A DNA stretch of 64,000 nt from Patiria pectinifera. Its lineage: Eukaryota; Echinodermata; Asteroidea; Valvatida; Asterinidae. The stretch spans positions 3,348,001 to 3,412,000 of the forward strand of contig CM057130.1 of the NCBI GenBank assembly GCA_029964075.1, given 5' to 3'. Below, in pieces: positions 58,950-64,000 of the stretch (within the stretch, counting starts at the first letter, position 1; each line of letters opens with the position of its first letter). A program made the translations under genes and the position numbers. The notes under the pieces are model-generated. The model ran no database searches. It was not told the origin of the DNA and was given only the letters and a program-made list of their open reading frames with translations.

Positions 58950-59640
58950 ATACTTTTTTTTTTTTATTCAAAGGACAAAAGTAAATTGATTAGTGAAAAG
59001 ATGTAAGTCTTGAGATTATTAGATTTTTTCCCCTTTAGGAACCCAGGGAAAGTGGTTACTTCTGACATTCATATCCATTAATGTCACCACTTTAGTAGTG
59101 TTTACATGGGTTTTTTTTCTAATGAACGTGAATACGTGATGCGTGTAGTTCTTTTAGTGCATTGCAAAAAGAGATGTGGTTTGGTCAACTCACCTGAGAA
59201 TGTGAAAAGTAAATGTGCGTGTTAAGTTCCATCTGAACCGGATATTCACCTTGAAACAAATGCCTTATTAGGGTCAATTATCAGTTTGAAAGCGAATGGA
59301 AAAAAAATTGAAAACGTTGAAAACAGTAAAATTAAAACCATTTCTGTACAAGTTGGTTTAAGTTTTACAGAGGGGTTAACATAGGTGTACAAATTGGTAG
59401 GTCATCTAATGCCACTGTGTGGAATAATGTTTTATGCTCTACATGTATTAATTTGTCTGATGAAAAAGTCTGTACCAAAGTTGTCATCAAGTCAGTCAAA
59501 AGTCCTGTAAGAAAATCACAAGTTACCAGTATCTAGTCAAGGGCTGTCTCATTTTTGAGTATTCAAACCAGCAAAAAGCTATTCGAATATTCGGTTGGTG
59601 ATAGAATTTTTGAAGATCTGGTATATTTGAGACAGCCCTA
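58950..59640. other. Intergenic DNA, nothing recognised
   Basis: AT-rich, with no ORF, RNA gene or bounded repeat that I can support. Confidence 0.45.
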
Positions 59641-59641
59641 A

Positions 59642-60652
59642 GGCCAAAAAAAAAATAGTTCTGCTTCCGATTACATGCCTTTCAAAAATAGGGTCGGTCG
59701 GTCGGAATTTTTTTTTTTGGCCAATTTTTTTTATGCAGATTGAATGGGGTATTCAATTATATGCGAAGTTTTAGCCTGAACTATTTCCATTGCACTACGA
59801 AAGCTATACACAAAATGGCCACAAAAAGTGAATAAAACCTACCTTAATTATCGTCAATATATTTACGTTCGATAATTCGTAAAACAAACTGTGGAAAATT
59901 CAGGTCGTTCGCACCAAATGCACAACACTAGTCAAGAAGGGGAGCTGGCCAAAACTCCGAAGTGTGTGATGCACTGTACATGTACATGTGCCCGCGGCCA
60001 ACGGGTCGAACATTTCGGGAAACACGCTGCATTGTATCACTCCAAATACGAGTAGTGCGATCTCAAAATGAACTCTTGAGCACGGAAAATACATACACAG
60101 ACAAGCTATATCAAATCTGTGAATTAACTTGCAAAAATGTTCTTTCTCCACCGGTGTTTTTTTGGCATTTTTACGATGTCTTTCTTGGCATTTTTACGAT
60201 GTCGAATCCGACCAGTTGACAGAGCACGTGCCTGCGCCTGCATAGCCATGCTATATCGCATAGCCGTGCACAGACTAGTTACCGCATTTTCATCATTGGC
60301 CCCTGCGCGGCGCGGCGGGAACCAGTCGTCGCCGCATTGCGCTAGTACGCACGTGATTATAGACATCGAATTAAGTAGTTGAATCGCGAAGCGAATTTGT
60401 AAAAATAACGGAGGTTTCTTTTGAAAAAATAGCGAATGTAAGTAAGAAAACAATAAATACAAGCATTTTTTGATGCAAAAGGGTTGTTGAGAGGTATTTT
60501 GTGAAGACAGACAAGACATAAGGTTTTTATTTTTATTTATTCAATCATTTTTTAAATTTTTTTTTTGGAATTGCCGATAAAATTTTTAGGGTCGCAGCCT
60601 AAAAATAGGGTCGGTCGGGTAACCGGAAGCAGAACTATTCTTTTTTTTGGCC
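59642..60652. mobile_element. PIF/Harbinger-like element E, about 1 kb
   Basis: Begins GGCCAAAAAAAAAATAGTTC and ends in the inverse of GGCCAAAAAAAAGAATAGTTC. It is flanked by TAA (59639-59641 and 60653-60655). TGCTTCCG and AAAATAGGGTCGGTCGG recur inverted or direct near both ends. The centre is less AT-rich and holds a direct duplication, TTGGCATTTTTACGATGTC, at about 60161-60203, and a 131-codon minus-strand ORF (60124-60519) without recognisable transposase motifs. The largest member of this family here. Confidence 0.85.
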
Positions 60653-60655
60653 TAA

Positions 60656-63600
60656 CCTAGTCCAAAGTCAAGGCCCATGAAGGCATTCCTTTATGTTTAT
60701 CCCCCGTTACATGTGACAAGACTTGAATAGACTTGTGATTTACTTGTGATGGACTACAACACTGTTTGCTGATACTTCAGGCTTGTGTGGAATTAAATAC
60801 ATGAATCAGTATGCATGTAGAAGGTACAGATCACTAATTTAAGGTTCTTGATTGAACTCACTGTACTTATAAAGGAGAAAACAGCATTTATTATAACAAT
60901 GGTAAAAACAACGCCACCATCTCTCTCGTTTGAAAAAACTGTGTGTGAATAAGAGCAACGATTTTGAAAGGTTGTAAAAAAAGACAATGTCGATTGTGTG
61001 CTTACTTATATTCTAAATGGTAAACATTGCCATTTCTGAACAAAATAATTCCATCGTCATTGACCAGTCTCAAAAAATTTCACAAAAGATTTTTATTTAA
61101 GAGGAAACAATTGTAAAATTTGTAGTCATTTTATTGTACCAAGTACTTAATTACCTTATGAAATGTCTGACAGCTGGAAGAGTAACTCTGAATTTGTTTC
61201 CATAAATTTCTTCAGAAACCCCTCAAAGCTAAAGCATTCAAATGTTAGGCGGGCATGCAACTTTTCCTTGGTCAGCTGATTTCCCTTTTATTTAAATTCT
61301 CTTGTATTCCTTTAGAAACTGATTCTTGTAAAGCTAGGGGTTTCCTTACTGTTTGTGTGAATTCCCAGTTGCGTGCCTGACTGTGGAGGATTTTGAAATT
61401 CTTTGGGTGCAACTTGTGTCATTGTAGTATTGAATTGTCAGTGAAACTCCAGTGTTATATTTGTGGAGGTTAAATTCATTCATTTGTTTATCCAGTTATT
61501 CTTGGAGTATTCCTCACAGTAGTCTGTCTAAGTGCTTCATTGGATGTTTTAGTCATCACTTTCTTGTGGCCACTTTGAAAAGTATGATTGTCCTCATAGA
61601 AACATTGTGATTCTGCACTCGATTGATATTAGTACTAAATTTAAATAAGATTTATTAACAGTAAATACTCTTATCCAGTCCCAGTTGTTTTCCTGCCAAT
61701 TCTTGCTGCATTTCTTTCTTTTTTTCAAGAAAACCTTTATGCATCCTGTATTGAAGTTAGGGCAGAAAGCAATTTGGAGGTTATACAAAGAGTAGTGTGC
61801 CACCTGTGATTAATAGTATCCAAAAAATGTTTTGTTATAGTGGTTTGGTTTAAATCTATGGTACATGTATGTATTGTACACAGCACCCAATGTGCCCTTT
61901 GCAAAGTTTGGTTTAAATGAAGCTATACGTTTTTGTTAAGCTTTTTGAATGGATTCTCTTGTAAAGTCCTTTTCCCATTTATCGTCTTGCCTACCCATGT
62001 TGAAATCAAAACAGGTCCACCTCAAGCTAGGCTGGGCCCCAGCCCCATGGAACATGTGTAGTCCAGGAAATGGAATAATGTTCATACTTACAGCGTTTTG
62101 TAGATGGGTCGGCTATAGATTTTGGATTTTCTACACGGGTAAACCGTAAAGCCTCTGAACCCTGGTCCCGACGAGGGTTGGATTTTAACTGTGTTGAGGG
62201 TTGGATCCATGTAGAAGCCGTGTTAGGTTATTGCTAGTTTAAGGAGTTCCTGAAATCTCTGTGTTCAACCCAGGTTCAACACAAGAGATTTTTGATGATA
62301 TGAAAGGCTTAGCAAACAAGCAAGGAAAGATGTCTGGATATGTTTGGGGCACAATTTCTATTAAATTATTAAGGTTACCCACTAATGTAAGAGAGAGTGC
62401 AATTGTACATCTATGTATAAAATATTGTGTACTGCATTTGCTTTCAGCCTACTCGTCCGCAATACAACATTAATGTATTTTTGTCCCAAAGGAACATGTT
62501 TTTAATCCAACAATTTATCAATGTTATACTAAGCTAACCTTGAAATCAAATATGATTATCATAATATTATAATTTTGTTCACATTTTATTTTCCGTCCAG
62601 AGATTAAGTTCAGTTTAGTCTGCTTCAGCATTTGCTCATTTTTTTTTTTATTGAATTGTTTGTTTGCTATTGTGGCTTTTTAAGAACAATATGTGTTGGT
62701 TCCAAACAATTTGAATGCTAAATTCATCAGCGTGTGCTTGTAAAAACCAAACATAGATGATGTCACATGGTTTAGATCAGGAGTGTACTCTTTTGACTTT
62801 AGACAGAAAGTGGCAGGCAAATATGTAATGCTACAACAAATCACTCGCTGCTATGCTTTTTTTGCATCACCTGATATGCTCAACCAGTAAGGAATGGATT
62901 TCTCATTTTATGTTGTTTGTTTATTTTTTGCCTGCCACGGAATGATTGACATCCTAAAGGGGCCTTTTAATTCTAAACAAATATTTGTAACACATTTTGT
63001 TTTATTAGTGATGATTCTCTGTTCTGTATTCGATGTGTGTCACTATCAGAGGTCGTTTTTAAGATAGTCTGGCTCTTGGTCTGATTTGAAAATAAGACCA
63101 GTATCTGTATATGATTGAGGTAGGGAGCCAGGCTACAAGACAAATCCAAAACCACTTTTTAACATTCTTAAAACCTTGATTTAATAAGTGAAATAAAGTA
63201 AAGAAATGTAGACAGTAAAATGCTGTTTCCTTGTATAGCCATGATTTTGTCTGTTGAACTTAGATTCTGCCTTTATTTCTACCTCTAGGTGGGGTAGGGC
63301 CTATATGAAATTTGTGACCTAAATTTAATTTACTTGGACTAAACTTTGGATTGATATTTATGCCCAAGACGGAATCGGGCAGCATTCTACCTTTATTAAG
63401 GAATGAACAACTAATCATGCTTGTGGGTTTTCTCCTTTTTTACACACAAACAGCATTGCTTTTTCTAATGACAGCTAAATAATGTACATTTAAATGCAGA
63501 AGACGAAAATGAGCTGAATTTCAGAAAGGAAAAAGTGGACATTCAGATGCTTGAAGTCTTAAACAAGTCTTTCTTAGACAAATGTTTTGCAAAAAAGGGG

Positions 63601-64000
63601 TTAAAATAACATCAAATAAAAAAGAGGAAAAAGTTCGATTCAAATTGTATTTAGAAAGATCTTTTCCGTGCAATTTTTTGTCCCACCCTATCTTATTTCA
63701 AAGCTTGTTTTGTTGATGCGGCGATCTGTCGAAGTTGTGCGGGTTTTTTTTGTGTTTTTTTTGACAAGTTTCGTCTGCTACAGAAAAAAAAAATTCTGCG
63801 CGTCTTAAATAATAATTAAAGTCACTGAATGAGCTGAAAGTAAGTTTCATGAGGGTAAAATACTTACCATGTGGCACCAGAAAGTATTCAATTTGTAGAA
63901 GCTAAAAAGCAGAAAATTTGCTCTCTGATGACAAAATTATGAAAAGCGCGCCCGGATTTATTGGCCACGAACTTTGTTCACCGTTTACCGGCCGTTGAGG
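60656..64000. other. Intergenic DNA to window end
   Basis: No coding gene, tRNA or bounded mobile element found. Short ORFs look random. The final 100 bp become GC-richer (GCGCGCCCGG near 63947), which may herald a promoter or gene beyond the window. Confidence 0.4.

Noticed and set aside
60124-60519. 131-codon minus-strand ORF as a transposase
   Set aside because: No DDE, helix-turn-helix or Harbinger motif can be seen, and it includes a tandem DNA duplication and homopolymers.

Overview
The window is AT-rich nuclear DNA of an animal. Genes have several exons with GT-AG introns of up to about 8 kb, and they are buried in short inverted-repeat transposons, SINE fragments and a large satellite. 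Three conserved host genes (MRPL23, NUP37, RABL2), single-exon RING/B-box TRIM genes and the TE content suggest a marine invertebrate deuterostome, such as an echinoderm or hemichordate. That placement is inference; I cannot name a species.

Layout. 1-5500: a tandem duplication of a TRIM locus. Copy 1 (1434-2567) is intact. Copy 2 (from 5102) is broken and runs into a placeholder of exactly 500 N (5501-6000). 6001-14700: a 202-203 bp satellite in which three 11/12-monomer higher-order repeats (2425, 2224 and 2426 bp) can be recognised. 15321-19970 (+): mitochondrial ribosomal protein gene MRPL23, including a 17-nt first coding exon. 23931-27532 (+): a four-exon gene for a small secreted six-cysteine protein that I do not recognise. 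29698-35754 (-): nucleoporin NUP37, seven exons, 320 codons. 37762-39792 (+): a degenerate paralogue of the secreted protein gene, so the two paralogues flank NUP37. 41320-56259 (+): ciliary small GTPase RABL2, eight exons, 238 codons. 56260-64000: no coding gene seen.

Most of the unusual material lies in introns and intergenic DNA. Many insertions are resolved to the base by their target-site duplications (TSDs): five PIF/Harbinger-like elements with TAA/TTA TSDs, two TTAA-flanked elements carrying a central palindrome, a 933-bp near-palindromic foldback with an 11-bp TSD nested in another element, a foldback with a 9-bp TSD, a LINE remnant with an 11-bp TSD, mariner-type and hAT-like MITEs, and a 2-kb element in RABL2 intron 1 that carries eight copies of a 14-bp motif in both orientations. 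A pair of TIR elements contains tRNA-like sequence, and two or three loci share a hammerhead-ribozyme-like layout.

The host genes serve unrelated housekeeping roles (mitochondrial translation, nuclear pore, cilium). No operon-like or gene-cluster system is evident apart from the two local duplications. The likeliest undescribed material is the 14-bp-motif element, the central-palindrome TTAA elements, the satellite higher-order repeat and the secreted protein family.
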